64,000 nucleotides of DNA from Rubrobacter tropicus (GCF_011492945.1 NZ_CP045119.1:3534001-3598000), one strand, 5' to 3'. Shown: positions 39,582 through 47,617, numbered from the stretch's first letter. Notes: generated from the sequence alone by a model not told the origin. Made by a program: numbers and translations.

Positions 39582-40151
39582 GTGGATCTGGTGACCCTGG
39601 CGCAGATCGTCACCGCGGTGACCAACGGGTTCTTCGTGATCGTGCTGGCGGCCGGCTACTATTTTACGTGGCGGGTGAGCCAGCAGACGCTTCGCGAGAT
39701 GCGGGAGCAGCGCACGGCGATGGGCCGGCCGCTCGTGATCGTGCAGGAAGACTACGACGGCCTGCCCGAGCTCGACGTGACGATCCGGAACGTCAGCGAG
39801 GGCGCGGCCAAGGACATAACCTTCGAGTTCTCGGCCCCGATAGAGAACTCTGGCGGTTTCGTCATCTCTGAGTTGCCGTACTTCAGGGACGGCCTGGACT
39901 TCCTGCCGCCGCACGGCGAGATCTCCTGCTACTGGGACGACCTGGACGCCCTGATCCCATACCTCAAAGAGAAGGACCTCGGCGCCGGCATCCACGTAAT
40001 CGTCCGCTACAAGGACCTCTCCGGCACGCCCTACGAAAGCCGCTGGCGCCTCAACCCCTTCCTCTACAAGGACACCCGCCTGGTAAAGCGCAAGGGCATG
40101 GCCGACCTCGTAAGGGCCGTGGAGAAACTGCATCGCCCTTCGGGCAGCTAG
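39582..40151 (+). CDS. Single-pass membrane protein of unknown function
   Basis: A 189-residue protein: an N-terminal membrane helix (IVTAVTNGFFVIVLAAGYYF, residues 9-28), a short basic/acidic linker (TLREMREQRTAMGRP), then a beta-sandwich-like domain (RPLVIVQEDYDGLPELDVTI, RNVSEGAAKDITFEFSAPI) of the kind often seen in phage- or membrane-linked hypothetical proteins. There are no catalytic residues. The last residues (HRPSGS) are encoded by an intergenic-repeat word, CGCCCTTCGGGCAGC, so the original C-terminus was overwritten or extended. The gene is leaderless. Confidence 0.75.
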   Translation: MDLVTLAQIVTAVTNGFFVIVLAAGYYFTWRVSQQTLREMREQRTAMGRPLVIVQEDYDGLPELDVTIRNVSEGAAKDITFEFSAPIENSGGFVISELPYFRDGLDFLPPHGEISCYWDDLDALIPYLKEKDLGAGIHVIVRYKDLSGTPYESRWRLNPFLYKDTRLVKRKGMADLVRAVEKLHRPSGS

Positions 40152-40359
40152 TCGCCCTGCGGGCAGCTTGTCAGCTTTCAGCCGTTCAGAACCTGACCGG
40201 GCCGCGCACCGCGCGGCGGTGCGGGTACCGGAAAACGTGGCGCGTTCAGACGACTGGCTGACTGCTGAAAGCGAGGGCCGAAGGCCCGAAGCGTGCTGAC
40301 GAGGCGCGAAGCGCCGGGCTGAAAGCCTGCGAAGCAGGCGCGCGGCGAGCGAAGCTCGC
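40140..40359. repeat. Large modular repeat with many tri-loop mini-hairpins (family A), copy 4
   Basis: The longest copy. In order: GCCC-TTC-GGGC, GCCC-TGC-GGGC, TTGTCAGCTTTCAGC, a GC-rich block (CGCACCGCGCGGCGGTGCG), ACTGGCTGACTGCTGAAAGC, GGGCC-GAA-GGCCC, GCGTGCTGAC, GGCGC-GAA-GCGCC, GGGCTGAAA, GCCTGC-GAA-GCAGGC, and GGCGAGC-GAA-GCTCGCC, the last touching the stop codon of the next minus-strand gene. It sits between two convergent genes. Confidence 0.7.
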
Positions 40360-40884
40360 CTAGAAGCTCCAGTCGCGGGCGAGGCGGTCGCGGAAGACGT
40401 CCGCGTCGCCGCCGCCGGCCTGGGCGTCTTCGAGGCGGGATATGACCTCGGCGACCGTCTCGTCCGTCTTCGCCATGCGTTCGGCGAGGGTGCGCCCGAT
40501 CTCGAAGACGAGCTTGCACGCGGCGGGCGAGTCGTCGTCGAGCATCTGGAGCAGCCTGTCCCTGTCGATACCGTGGGCCTCGACGGGCGTAACGGCCTCG
40601 ACGGTGGCGGCGGCCCGGGGCTCGGTGAGGAGGCCCATCTCGCCGACCACGGTCGGCGCCGGGACGGTCGCCAGGTGCTGGCGACGCCTGCGCAGGATCT
40701 TCTTGTGGACCTCGACGGTGCCCGACGTGATGACGTAGAGCCTCTCCTCCGGGCCGCCCTCACGGAAGATCTGCTGCCCCGCGTCGAAGTACGCGGGCTC
40801 CATCAACCCTTCGAGCTCGGCCCTCTCTTCGTCGTCCAGGTGCCGGAAGACCGGCACCGCCCCGAGGTCTGGCGTCTCCTGCAC
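40360..40884 (-). CDS. Cyclic nucleotide-binding domain protein without HTH (1)
   Basis: A 174-residue protein with a Crp-type beta barrel (GQQIFREGGPEERLYVITSG, TVVGEMGLLTEPRAA) and a helical C-terminus (FEIGRTLAERMAKTDETVAE, VISRLEDAQAGGGDADVFRD) but no winged helix. It therefore cannot bind DNA in the Crp way and may instead sense a ligand or act as an adaptor. GTG at 40884 has GGAGGA at the right distance. It lies 13 bases after a paralogue with the same layout and is surely co-transcribed with it. Confidence 0.85.
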   Translation of the reverse strand: MQETPDLGAVPVFRHLDDEERAELEGLMEPAYFDAGQQIFREGGPEERLYVITSGTVEVHKKILRRRRQHLATVPAPTVVGEMGLLTEPRAAATVEAVTPVEAHGIDRDRLLQMLDDDSPAACKLVFEIGRTLAERMAKTDETVAEVISRLEDAQAGGGDADVFRDRLARDWSF

Positions 40885-40897
40885 TCCCACTCCTCCC

Positions 40898-41419
40898 CTA
40901 CACGGACCAGTCTGTTATCAGCCTGTCGCGGAAGGCCTCCACGTCGGTCTCCCCCCGCCGCTCCAGCTCCCTTATCGCCTCGACTACCTCCTCGTCCAGG
41001 CGCGTGAGCCTACGGGCAAGCGTGCGGGCGATGCGGTAGGAGAGCTTGAAGGCCGCGGGACGCCCCTCCTCCACCATCCGGCGGAAGGTCTGGCGCGGGA
41101 TCTTGACCCCCCTCACGTCGCCCACGGCCGTCACCGTCGCAGACGCCCCGCTCTCCCCGAGCAATCCCCTCTCCCCGACCACCGTGGGCTCGTCCCCCGC
41201 CTCTATCTCGGCCAGCAGCCGGTCCCGATCCCCCGCCAGGCGTTTCCTTACCTCGACCTTTCCCGAAGAGAGCACGTACAGACTCCCAGGCTCGGCCCCC
41301 TCAGAGATGATCGTATCCCCCGCCCCGAAAGACACGGGCTCGGAGACCTCGGCGAACTCCTCCCTCTCTTCTTCGGTCAGGAACTCGAAGAACCTGACCC
41401 CCTGCAACCCGTCGTCCAC
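40898..41419 (-). CDS. Cyclic nucleotide-binding domain protein without HTH (2)
   Basis: A 173-residue paralogue of the next gene: barrel segments GAGDTIISEGAEPGSLYVLS, SGKVEVRKRLAGDRDRL and TVVGERGLLGESGASATVTA, then a helix FKLSYRIARTLARRLTRLDE and the end DVEAFRDRLITDWSV, which mirrors DVFRDRLARDWSF in its neighbour. The shared DRL-x-x-DWS end suggests a common binding partner. The nucleotide-contact Arg of cAMP sites is not obvious. GTG with GAGGG. First gene of the pair. Confidence 0.85.
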   Translation of the reverse strand: MDDGLQGVRFFEFLTEEEREEFAEVSEPVSFGAGDTIISEGAEPGSLYVLSSGKVEVRKRLAGDRDRLLAEIEAGDEPTVVGERGLLGESGASATVTAVGDVRGVKIPRQTFRRMVEEGRPAAFKLSYRIARTLARRLTRLDEEVVEAIRELERRGETDVEAFRDRLITDWSV

Positions 41420-41554
41420 CGTCCCTCACCCTTTCCGAAGCCTCCGCCTGCGCATTATATGCCCGCCGCCACCCCGGCGAAAATACCGCAACCAAAAAGG
41501 GAGGGAGCGGCGATATCGCCGCTCCCTCCCGGGAACCTCGGATGGTTCGAGGCC

Positions 41555-41917
41555 CTACCCGATGACCTGAACGTCAACGTAATCCACGCCGGCGTAGGTC
41601 AGGCCGATCTCATCGGCCGCCGCCTGTGACAGGTCGAGCTCCCGCCCTCCCGCGTACGGCCCGCGGTCGGTGACCTCCACGACCGTGGAATAGCCGCCGT
41701 AGCTGACGAGCAACTCCGTACCGAACGGGTACTGCAGCGAAGCAGCCGTGTACTCGGTGTACGGCTCGAAGACGTCGCCACTCGCGGTGAGGTTGCCTTC
41801 GAGGCCCGGCCCATAGTAGCTCGCGAGCTGGGTGTCGGCCGCGGCACTGTCTTGCAGGGCAGCCAGCGAAACAACCATCACGCCAGCCACCATGATCATC
41901 TTGAGAAAAGACTTCAC
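41555..41917 (-). CDS. RlpA-like double-psi beta-barrel secreted protein
   Basis: A 120-residue exported protein: a signal peptide (MIMVAGVMVVSLAALQDSAA, cleavage near residue 27) and a DPBB domain with the RlpA/expansin layout: ASYYGPGLEGNLTASGDVFE, PFGTELLVSYGGYSTVVEVT, DRGPYAGGRELDLSQAAADE. The GxxTASG and DRGP with final D-L-S residues match lytic transglycosylase RlpA, so it may cut or bind peptidoglycan. No SPOR domain. GTG start has GGAGGGGG upstream. It has its own AT-rich upstream region. Confidence 0.88.
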   Translation of the reverse strand: MKSFLKMIMVAGVMVVSLAALQDSAAADTQLASYYGPGLEGNLTASGDVFEPYTEYTAASLQYPFGTELLVSYGGYSTVVEVTDRGPYAGGRELDLSQAAADEIGLTYAGVDYVDVQVIG

Positions 41918-42194
41918 TAGGAGTCCCCCTCCAGATTGCTTGCACAACAGCCCAAGACCCTACTAGCAATAGTCAGAGTTACAAGCTAGTACAAGTTGGT
42001 TTTAATCTGATTTAGGGGGTATTTGTGAACTCTTTACATCACCCGCATAGGGTATTTTCGAGGCTTCTGACACTACATGTTGTGGTTTTTCGCGGGGCTC
42101 CCCGCGCGTTTCCAGACGCGAGGGTCACGAGCAATCGGCGGGGGTATGGGGGTTGTGGCCAAAGCGGTCTGCAAACAGGGTGAACCTGTCTGTG
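41918..42194 (-). promoter_or_regulatory. AT-rich upstream region of the RlpA-like gene
   Basis: Much less GC-rich than the rest of the window. On the minus strand the word AAATACCC occurs twice, 34 bases apart (42013-42024 as AAATACCCCCTA and 42048-42058 as AAAATACCCTA), and TTGTAA, 16 bases, TAGGGT could be a promoter about 30 bases before the ribosome site. I looked for a ydaO-type riboswitch and did not see its conserved elements. Confidence 0.4.
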
Positions 42195-42300
42195 AAGCTC
42201 TCAGTTCTCAGCCGTCAGCTTTCAGCCATCAGCTTTCGGCCGAAGACAAATTGCTGACGGCTGATAGCGAAGGCCGTAAGGCCGAAGCGGGCTGACTGCT
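42195..42300. repeat. TCAGC/GCTGA modular intergenic repeat (family A), copy 5
   Basis: CTCTCAGTTCTCAGCCGTCA, GCTTTCAGCCATCAGCTTTC, spacer GAAGACAAATT, GCTGACGGCTGATAGC, mini-hairpin AAGGCCG-TAA-GGCCGAAG, then GCTGACTGCTGACGGC. Left TCAGC and right GCTGA halves are complementary around the spacer. Confidence 0.7.
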
Positions 42301-42306
42301 GACGGC

Positions 42307-42343
42307 GCGGTTTTCAGAAGCTGATTGCGCTCCTGAAAACCGC
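42307..42343 (-). terminator. Hairpin after the short TPR gene
   Basis: GCGGTTTTCAG and CTGAAAACCGC form a perfect 11-bp stem that ends one base from the stop codon of the minus-strand gene. Confidence 0.65.
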
Positions 42344-42344
42344 T

Positions 42345-42776
42345 CTAGGCGGGGTTCCGGTAGCGGTCGGCGCGGGCCTGTATCTCGGGCGTCTTGCGAT
42401 CGGCGCGGCGTTGGGCGCCGCGGGGCATCTTTCCCGAGGCGGCGAGCCTCAGGAAGGCTTCGCAGACGCGGAGGGCTTCGGCGTGGTCGCGGCGGCGCTC
42501 GTAGATGGAGGCGAGCCGCTCGTAGGGGTGGCTGCCCACGAAGCCCTCGGCCACGCTCTTTTCGTAGAGGGCGATTGCCCGCTGGGGGTCGCCGTTCTGT
42601 TCGGCCCGCTCGGCCTCCTCGTTGCGTTGCATGGCCGCGTCGAAGTTGCGGAGGGGGTCGTCTTCGGTGCCGATCCTGGCGCGTTCGTCGGGATCCAGGC
42701 CGTACAGGGGCGAGGGCTCCTTCTTGGCCGGCTGTTCTTCGCCGCCGAAGATCTTTCGCAGGCGTCTGAAAACCAG
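42345..42776 (-). CDS. Short TPR-like protein, CTG start
   Basis: A 143-residue protein: MVFRRLRKIFGGEEQPAKKE, a linker with YGLDPDERARIGTEDDPLRN, then a TPR-like pair of helices (AERAEQNGDPQRAIALYEKS, PYERLASIYERRRDHAEALR). I start it at CTG because GGAGG lies exactly 6 bases before it and the reading frame upstream of the internal ATG (42632) is clearly coding-like; no ATG, GTG or TTG exists there. CTG starts are rare, so protein data would be of value. Role unknown. Confidence 0.65.
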   Translation of the reverse strand: MVFRRLRKIFGGEEQPAKKEPSPLYGLDPDERARIGTEDDPLRNFDAAMQRNEEAERAEQNGDPQRAIALYEKSVAEGFVGSHPYERLASIYERRRDHAEALRVCEAFLRLAASGKMPRGAQRRADRKTPEIQARADRYRNPA

Positions 42777-42873
42777 GGCGTACCTCCGGATCTCTTGTCC
42801 GCCAGTATAACCGGGTTCGGGTGGTCCGGGCTGTGCTTTAATCCGGCTTCCGTGGAGTAAGAAGGGAGACGCT

Positions 42874-44649
42874 TTGGCCTACGAGTTCGGCAGGTATCTG
42901 AAGATCCGGGGCGCGTGGGGCGCGAGCTGGTCGCCGGACGGCCGCAGGGTCGCTTTTTTGACCGAGATCACGGGCATCCCTCAGGTATGGGAGGTCCCCG
43001 CGAAGGGCGGCTGGCCGGAGCAACTCACCTTCCACGAGGAACGAGTCTCGGGCGCCGAGTACTCCCCTACGACGAACGGGCTCCTCTTCGGCATGGACGC
43101 GGGCGGCAACGAGCGCTCCCAACTCTTCCTGCTGAACGGCGGCGAAGAACGCGACCTCACGCGGGACCCGGGCGCCATCCACTACTCCGGCGGCTTCTCC
43201 CCCGACGGAGAACGCGTTGCCTTCGCGGCCACCCGCCGCAACGGGACGGACTTCGACGTCTACGTGCAGGGGCTCCCCGATGGAGATCCCGAACTGGTCT
43301 GGGAGGTCTCCGGCTACCACACCGTCTCGCGCTGGAGCCCGGACGGCTCGTTTCTAATAGTCTCCCGCCACCACTCCAACGTGAACAACGACCTCTACAG
43401 GTTGGATCTCGCAAGCGGCGAGGCGGCGTTGTTGACGCCGCACGAGGGCGACGCCCGCTTCGGGTCGGCAAACGTCACACCGGGCGGTGATTCACTGTAC
43501 CTGGCGACGGACCGGGACGGGGACTTCGTCAGGCTCGCGCGGCTCGACCTGTCCACGCTCGGCATCGAGTACCTCACCCCCGACGACCACGACGTCGAGG
43601 AGGTCGAGCTCTCGCGGGACGGGCGTTACCTCGCCGTGACCCGCAACGTCGGGGGCTACTCGGACCTACTGCTCTTCAACGGCCGCGGCGGGCGGATGCC
43701 AGACCCGGACGTCCCGCGCGGCATCGTCGGCGGCCTCGCCTTCTCGCCCGACTCGAAAAAGGTGGCCTTCACGCTCACGGGGCCAGCCCGCAACCCGGAC
43801 GTGTGGACCCTGGAGCTCCCGGACGGGGAGGCCAACCGTCTGACCCGGTCCTCCACGGCCGGTATACCGCCGGGAAGCTTCCGCCGGCCCGAGCTCGTGC
43901 GCTACCCGAGCTTCGACGGGCGCGAGATCCCGGCCGTCTTCTACGAGCCTGACGAAGCCGGGGAGAACGCGCCCGTGATCGTAAACGTCCACGGCGGCCC
44001 CGAGAGCCAGTCGCGGCCCGCGTTCGCCCCCGTTACGCAGTACCTGCTCGGCCGAGGCCACGCCGTCTTCTCCCCCAACGTGCGCGGCTCGACCGGCTAC
44101 GGCAAGGCCTTCACGCATCTCGACGACGTGGGGCTCAGGATGGACTCCGTGAAGGACCTCGCCCACGCCGCACACTGGCTGCGGGGGAGGGGGCACGAGA
44201 AGATAGCGGTCATGGGCGGCTCCTACGGGGGTTTCATGGTGCTCGCGGCGCTCACGGAGTACCCGGATCTGTGGAGCGCGGGGGTGGACATCGTGGGCAT
44301 CGCCAACCTCGTCACCTTCCTGGAGAACACCGGCTCTTACCGAAGGGCGCTGCGCGAGCCCGAGTACGGTTCGCTGGAGAGAGACCGCGAGTTTCTGGAG
44401 TCCATCAGCCCCATTCACAAGGCCGACAAGATCACGGCCCCCCTCATGGTCATCCACGGCAAGAACGACCCGCGGGTGCCGGTGGGCGAGGCGGAGCAGA
44501 TCGTGGAGAAGGTCCGCGAGAACGGCGGCGCCGTCGAGTACCTGCTCTACGAGGACGAGGGGCACGGCCTCGCCAAACTAAAGAACCGCCTCGACGCATA
44601 CCCGAAGATAGCCGCATTCCTGGACGATCACCTCAAGGCCCCGGTATGA
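42874..44649 (+). CDS. S9 family prolyl oligopeptidase-like serine peptidase
   Basis: A 591-residue enzyme: residues 1-330 form a beta-propeller with repeated SPDG blades (ASWSPDGRRVAFLTE, GGFSPDGERVAFAATRRNG, SRWSPDGSFLIVSRHHSN), and residues 340-591 an alpha/beta hydrolase domain. Catalytic triad: S450 in GGSYGGFM, D532 in HGKNDPRVP, H564 in DEGHGL. No signal peptide, so it is a cytosolic acylaminoacyl or dipeptidyl peptidase-type enzyme. TTG start with GGGAG upstream. Single gene, divergent from the short TPR gene. Confidence 0.9.
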   Translation: MAYEFGRYLKIRGAWGASWSPDGRRVAFLTEITGIPQVWEVPAKGGWPEQLTFHEERVSGAEYSPTTNGLLFGMDAGGNERSQLFLLNGGEERDLTRDPGAIHYSGGFSPDGERVAFAATRRNGTDFDVYVQGLPDGDPELVWEVSGYHTVSRWSPDGSFLIVSRHHSNVNNDLYRLDLASGEAALLTPHEGDARFGSANVTPGGDSLYLATDRDGDFVRLARLDLSTLGIEYLTPDDHDVEEVELSRDGRYLAVTRNVGGYSDLLLFNGRGGRMPDPDVPRGIVGGLAFSPDSKKVAFTLTGPARNPDVWTLELPDGEANRLTRSSTAGIPPGSFRRPELVRYPSFDGREIPAVFYEPDEAGENAPVIVNVHGGPESQSRPAFAPVTQYLLGRGHAVFSPNVRGSTGYGKAFTHLDDVGLRMDSVKDLAHAAHWLRGRGHEKIAVMGGSYGGFMVLAALTEYPDLWSAGVDIVGIANLVTFLENTGSYRRALREPEYGSLERDREFLESISPIHKADKITAPLMVIHGKNDPRVPVGEAEQIVEKVRENGGAVEYLLYEDEGHGLAKLKNRLDAYPKIAAFLDDHLKAPV

Positions 44650-44745
44650 GCTGACACGGCGGGGCTTTCGACCACCGTAGACGCGAGGACGGGACAGCCG
44701 CGATCCCCCACGGAGGCCGCCCCACTGCACGCATCTTCAATCACA

Positions 44746-44774
44746 TTGACTCACAGAACACGTGTCTGTAGACT
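44746..44774 (+). promoter_or_regulatory. Strong sigma70-type promoter with palindromic spacer
   Basis: TTGACT, 17 bases, TAGACT. The spacer holds ACAGA-ACACGTGT-CTGT, an imperfect palindrome with a perfect ACACGTGT centre, positioned where a repressor would block polymerase. It is 41 bases before the glycosidase start codon. Confidence 0.7.
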
Positions 44775-44815
44775 TTGCGCTTACCTTTACAAATCTCTCG
44801 GGGGAAAGGTAAAGC

Positions 44816-47455
44816 ATGGTTTCTAGGTTTGGCCCTCTGGGCGTCTGGTCCGTGGCGGGTGGGATGCTTTTCGGGTTGCTGCTCGTGGCGCTCGCGCTGC
44901 CGGCGGGGGCGCAGACGGGACCGGTAGACGACGGGCCCTCGCTCTCCGTAAGCGATCGCCTGGAGGACCGCCGGTACGTGGCGACGGGGTCGAGGGGGTA
45001 CGTCGTCGGGACCGAAGACGGGCGGTTCCCGGCCATGGGGTTCCATACCAGGGGCGAGATGGGCGGGGTGTGGACGCCCCCGATCAAGCTGCTCGACGGC
45101 CTCTGGTTCGGTATAGGAGAAGACTGGATCGGGCCCGCCGAGAAGTTCACGGGCGGCTACGGCCACGTCGAGATGGAGCTGCCGGGCCCGGACGGCCTCT
45201 CGATACGGAGGACGGACTTCGTCCCCGACGGCAAACGCTCCGTCCTCGTCGGCCTCACCTTCGAGTCGGAGGGCGCGCGGACCGTCGACCTCAAGATGGA
45301 CGCCCACTCCGAGCTGATGGGCGCCTACCCCTGGGGCGAGACCACCCCGAACCAGAAGACGTTCAACCTCCAAGACGAGGTTTCCGTCGAGGGCGGCAGG
45401 CTCGTCTTCCGCGAGCAAGGGACGCCGCCGGCCGAGAACGCGCTTCCGCACGACTGGGCGGCCGTCGTCGGCTCCAGCCTGACGCCGACGGGGAGCGAGA
45501 CCGGCGAGGACTACAGGGGACCGCAGGACCCGGCCGAGGTCTGCCCCGCCCCGCCCGCCCCGAACGCGGAGCCACCGGGCGGCTGCGACGACACGGAGTT
45601 TGGCAAGGGCAAGGGCGGCCAGCTCCGCTACGAGGTGGGGCTGGCCGCCGGCGAGGCGAGGACCGTCTGGTTCGCCGTCTCGGGCGCGGACTACGACGGT
45701 GAAAACCCGGCCGACGCGAAGGCGGCGGCGCTCTCGGCAAACGAGGCAGCGCTGGCCGACCCGGACGCCCTGCTCGAGGAGAAGGTCCTCTCGCGGACCG
45801 GGCTGGCCGAGAACACCAGGCTCTCGTTGCCCGACGACCGCAGGCTGCAGCGGAGCATCGAGTGGAGCAAGCAGAACCTCGCGGACTCCGTGCAGACGGC
45901 GAGGGACCTGGAGATCCGGGAGACCAACGCGGGCGCAAACTACCCGGCGCCCGAGGGCGACCTCGAGAAGATGCGCTTCCTCGGGGCGGGCTTCCCGGAC
46001 TACCAGTGGCTCTTCGGGACGGACGGGGAGTACACCGCCTTCGCGAGCGTCGGCGTCGGGCAGTTCGGGCCGATCAAAGACCACCTCAGGGCCCTGCGGG
46101 ACGTAAGCCTCATAGACAACGGCCGCTCCGGCAAGGTCGTCCACGAGGTAGTCACGGACGGGACGGTCTTCTTCGGGTCGAACGCTGACGACGGCAACAC
46201 CGACGAGACCTCCAAGTTCCCGAGCGCGGTCGCCCTGCTGTGGCGCTGGACCGGCGACGACGCCTTCCGCGACGAGATGTACGGTTTCACGAAGCGGAAT
46301 ATGGAGTACGTGTTCCGCGAACTCGACGAGGACGGGGACCTCTGGCCGGAGGGCCTCGGCAACGTCGAGCGGGCCGGGATGGGCGAGGAGAAGCTCGACA
46401 ACGCCGTCTACACCATCCGGGGCCTCTATGATCTCGCGGACATGGCGAGGAGCAAGGGCGACGGGGAGACCGTGAGGTGGGCGACCTCGCGCGCAAGAGT
46501 CATGGAGCGGCGCTTCGAGGACGCCTGGTGGTTCGGGCGGGAGGGTGCTACGCAGTACGCCGACTCGCTCGACCGTTCGCCCGTCGGCGGTGCCAACGAG
46601 AAGATCTTCCAGCGGCACTGGATCGGGGGCACCCCCATGGACGTGGAGTTCCCGTCGGGCAGAGGGGAGGTCCGCCCCGGCCTCGCCTCGCGCGCCCACG
46701 GCAACGCGGCCCTCGACGAGCGCGAGCTGGACTGCTACACGGGCCGCTTCGGCATGTTCCACACGGGCACTGGCCCAACCAGCGCGGAGGGCGGCAACAG
46801 GGGCGCGAGTTGCGACAGGCACCTCTCTGAGGTGCAGAGCGAGCGAAACATCTTCACGCTCAACACCGCCATCATGGCCGTCGGAGAGGGCAACTACGGC
46901 AGGCTCGGCGAGGACCAGCAGCAACACTACGCCGACGCCAACGCGGATCTGCAGCTCATCCCGGACGAGCAGCCGGGCGCCATGCCAGAGATAGCGCCCT
47001 CCCCGGACTACGCGGCGGGCGGCTCGAAAGACAGACCCTTCAACGAGCGGGCGATGGTGCTGCAGGCGTGGGGTGCCTACGGCACGATCTGGCCCGTCGT
47101 CCACCAGTGGCTCGGCGTCCGTCCGGACATGGGCCGCGGCGAACTCGCCGTCGTCCCCCAGGTCCCACCCGGCTCCCCCGCCATCTCGGGTAGGAACATA
47201 AGGCTCGGAGGCGGCTCCGTCCGCGTCGAGGCAGAGGCCGAAGGCAGGACCTACCGCACCACCGTCCGCCCGAACGTGGCGCTGGACGGGCTGACCCTCG
47301 GGCATACCGTCCCGCGCTCGGAGTCGGTCCGCTCCGTCACCCTGAACGGTGAGAGGGTCCGCTACAAGGTAAACACCACAAACCGCGGCAAGGAGGTGCT
47401 AGCCGGGGCCCCGACGCGCGGGGAGCAGGAACTGATAATCAAGACGTCCAGGTAG
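44816..47455 (+). CDS. Secreted six-hairpin glycosidase-like protein
   Basis: An 879-residue secreted protein: a signal peptide to about residue 32 (GMLFGLLLVALALPAGAQTG), an N-terminal beta-sandwich domain (about 40-300; MGGVWTPPIKLLDGLWFGIG), and an (alpha/alpha)6-barrel domain (about 340-740, with FPDYQWLFGTDGEYTAFASV, DGDLWPEGLGNVERAGM and a C-terminal FNERAMVLQAWGAYGTIWPV) like glycogen-debranching or GH15/GH78-type enzymes. Acid residues suited to catalysis are present, but the sugar substrate is unknown. It heads the secreted cluster with a canonical, non-Pho-type promoter, so its control differs from the phosphatase genes behind it. Confidence 0.8.
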   Translation: MVSRFGPLGVWSVAGGMLFGLLLVALALPAGAQTGPVDDGPSLSVSDRLEDRRYVATGSRGYVVGTEDGRFPAMGFHTRGEMGGVWTPPIKLLDGLWFGIGEDWIGPAEKFTGGYGHVEMELPGPDGLSIRRTDFVPDGKRSVLVGLTFESEGARTVDLKMDAHSELMGAYPWGETTPNQKTFNLQDEVSVEGGRLVFREQGTPPAENALPHDWAAVVGSSLTPTGSETGEDYRGPQDPAEVCPAPPAPNAEPPGGCDDTEFGKGKGGQLRYEVGLAAGEARTVWFAVSGADYDGENPADAKAAALSANEAALADPDALLEEKVLSRTGLAENTRLSLPDDRRLQRSIEWSKQNLADSVQTARDLEIRETNAGANYPAPEGDLEKMRFLGAGFPDYQWLFGTDGEYTAFASVGVGQFGPIKDHLRALRDVSLIDNGRSGKVVHEVVTDGTVFFGSNADDGNTDETSKFPSAVALLWRWTGDDAFRDEMYGFTKRNMEYVFRELDEDGDLWPEGLGNVERAGMGEEKLDNAVYTIRGLYDLADMARSKGDGETVRWATSRARVMERRFEDAWWFGREGATQYADSLDRSPVGGANEKIFQRHWIGGTPMDVEFPSGRGEVRPGLASRAHGNAALDERELDCYTGRFGMFHTGTGPTSAEGGNRGASCDRHLSEVQSERNIFTLNTAIMAVGEGNYGRLGEDQQQHYADANADLQLIPDEQPGAMPEIAPSPDYAAGGSKDRPFNERAMVLQAWGAYGTIWPVVHQWLGVRPDMGRGELAVVPQVPPGSPAISGRNIRLGGGSVRVEAEAEGRTYRTTVRPNVALDGLTLGHTVPRSESVRSVTLNGERVRYKVNTTNRGKEVLAGAPTRGEQELIIKTSR

Positions 47456-47465
47456 GGCTAGACCG

Positions 47466-47489
47466 GGGGCGGCCCGTTCGGGCCGCCCC
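47466..47489 (+). terminator. Hairpin after the glycosidase gene
   Basis: GGGGCGGCCC and GGGCCGCCCC, a perfect 10-bp stem with a GTTC loop, 10 bases after the stop. Confidence 0.7.
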
Positions 47490-47500
47490 GCCGACCGTAG

Positions 47501-47556
47501 ATTTAACGCAGAGTTTTCTGGCCTTTAACCTATGCATGAAGATGCCTCCCTATACT
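47501..47556 (+). promoter_or_regulatory. Pho-box-like promoter 1 (PhoX-like gene)
   Basis: Three 11-bp-phased units: TTTAACG (from 47502), GTTTTCT (from 47513) and TTTAACC (from 47524), then TATACT as -10 at 47551, 28 bases after the start of the third unit. No -35 box is needed in this layout, as in PhoB/PhoP-activated promoters. Confidence 0.75.
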
Positions 47557-47617
47557 TCTGCCGGTCGTTAGGTAAGCGGGGCCCCAGCCTCGCTGCGGAG
47601 AAACGGAGGGAAGCGTC

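Noticed and set aside
41918-42080. ydaO/c-di-AMP riboswitch before the RlpA-like gene
   Set aside because: Expected from context in actinobacteria, but the conserved riboswitch elements could not be found in this AT-rich leader.
44741-47305. 854-residue minus-strand frame opposite the glycosidase gene
   Set aside because: Typical mirror frame of a GC-rich gene; the plus-strand protein has a signal peptide, promoter and recognised fold.
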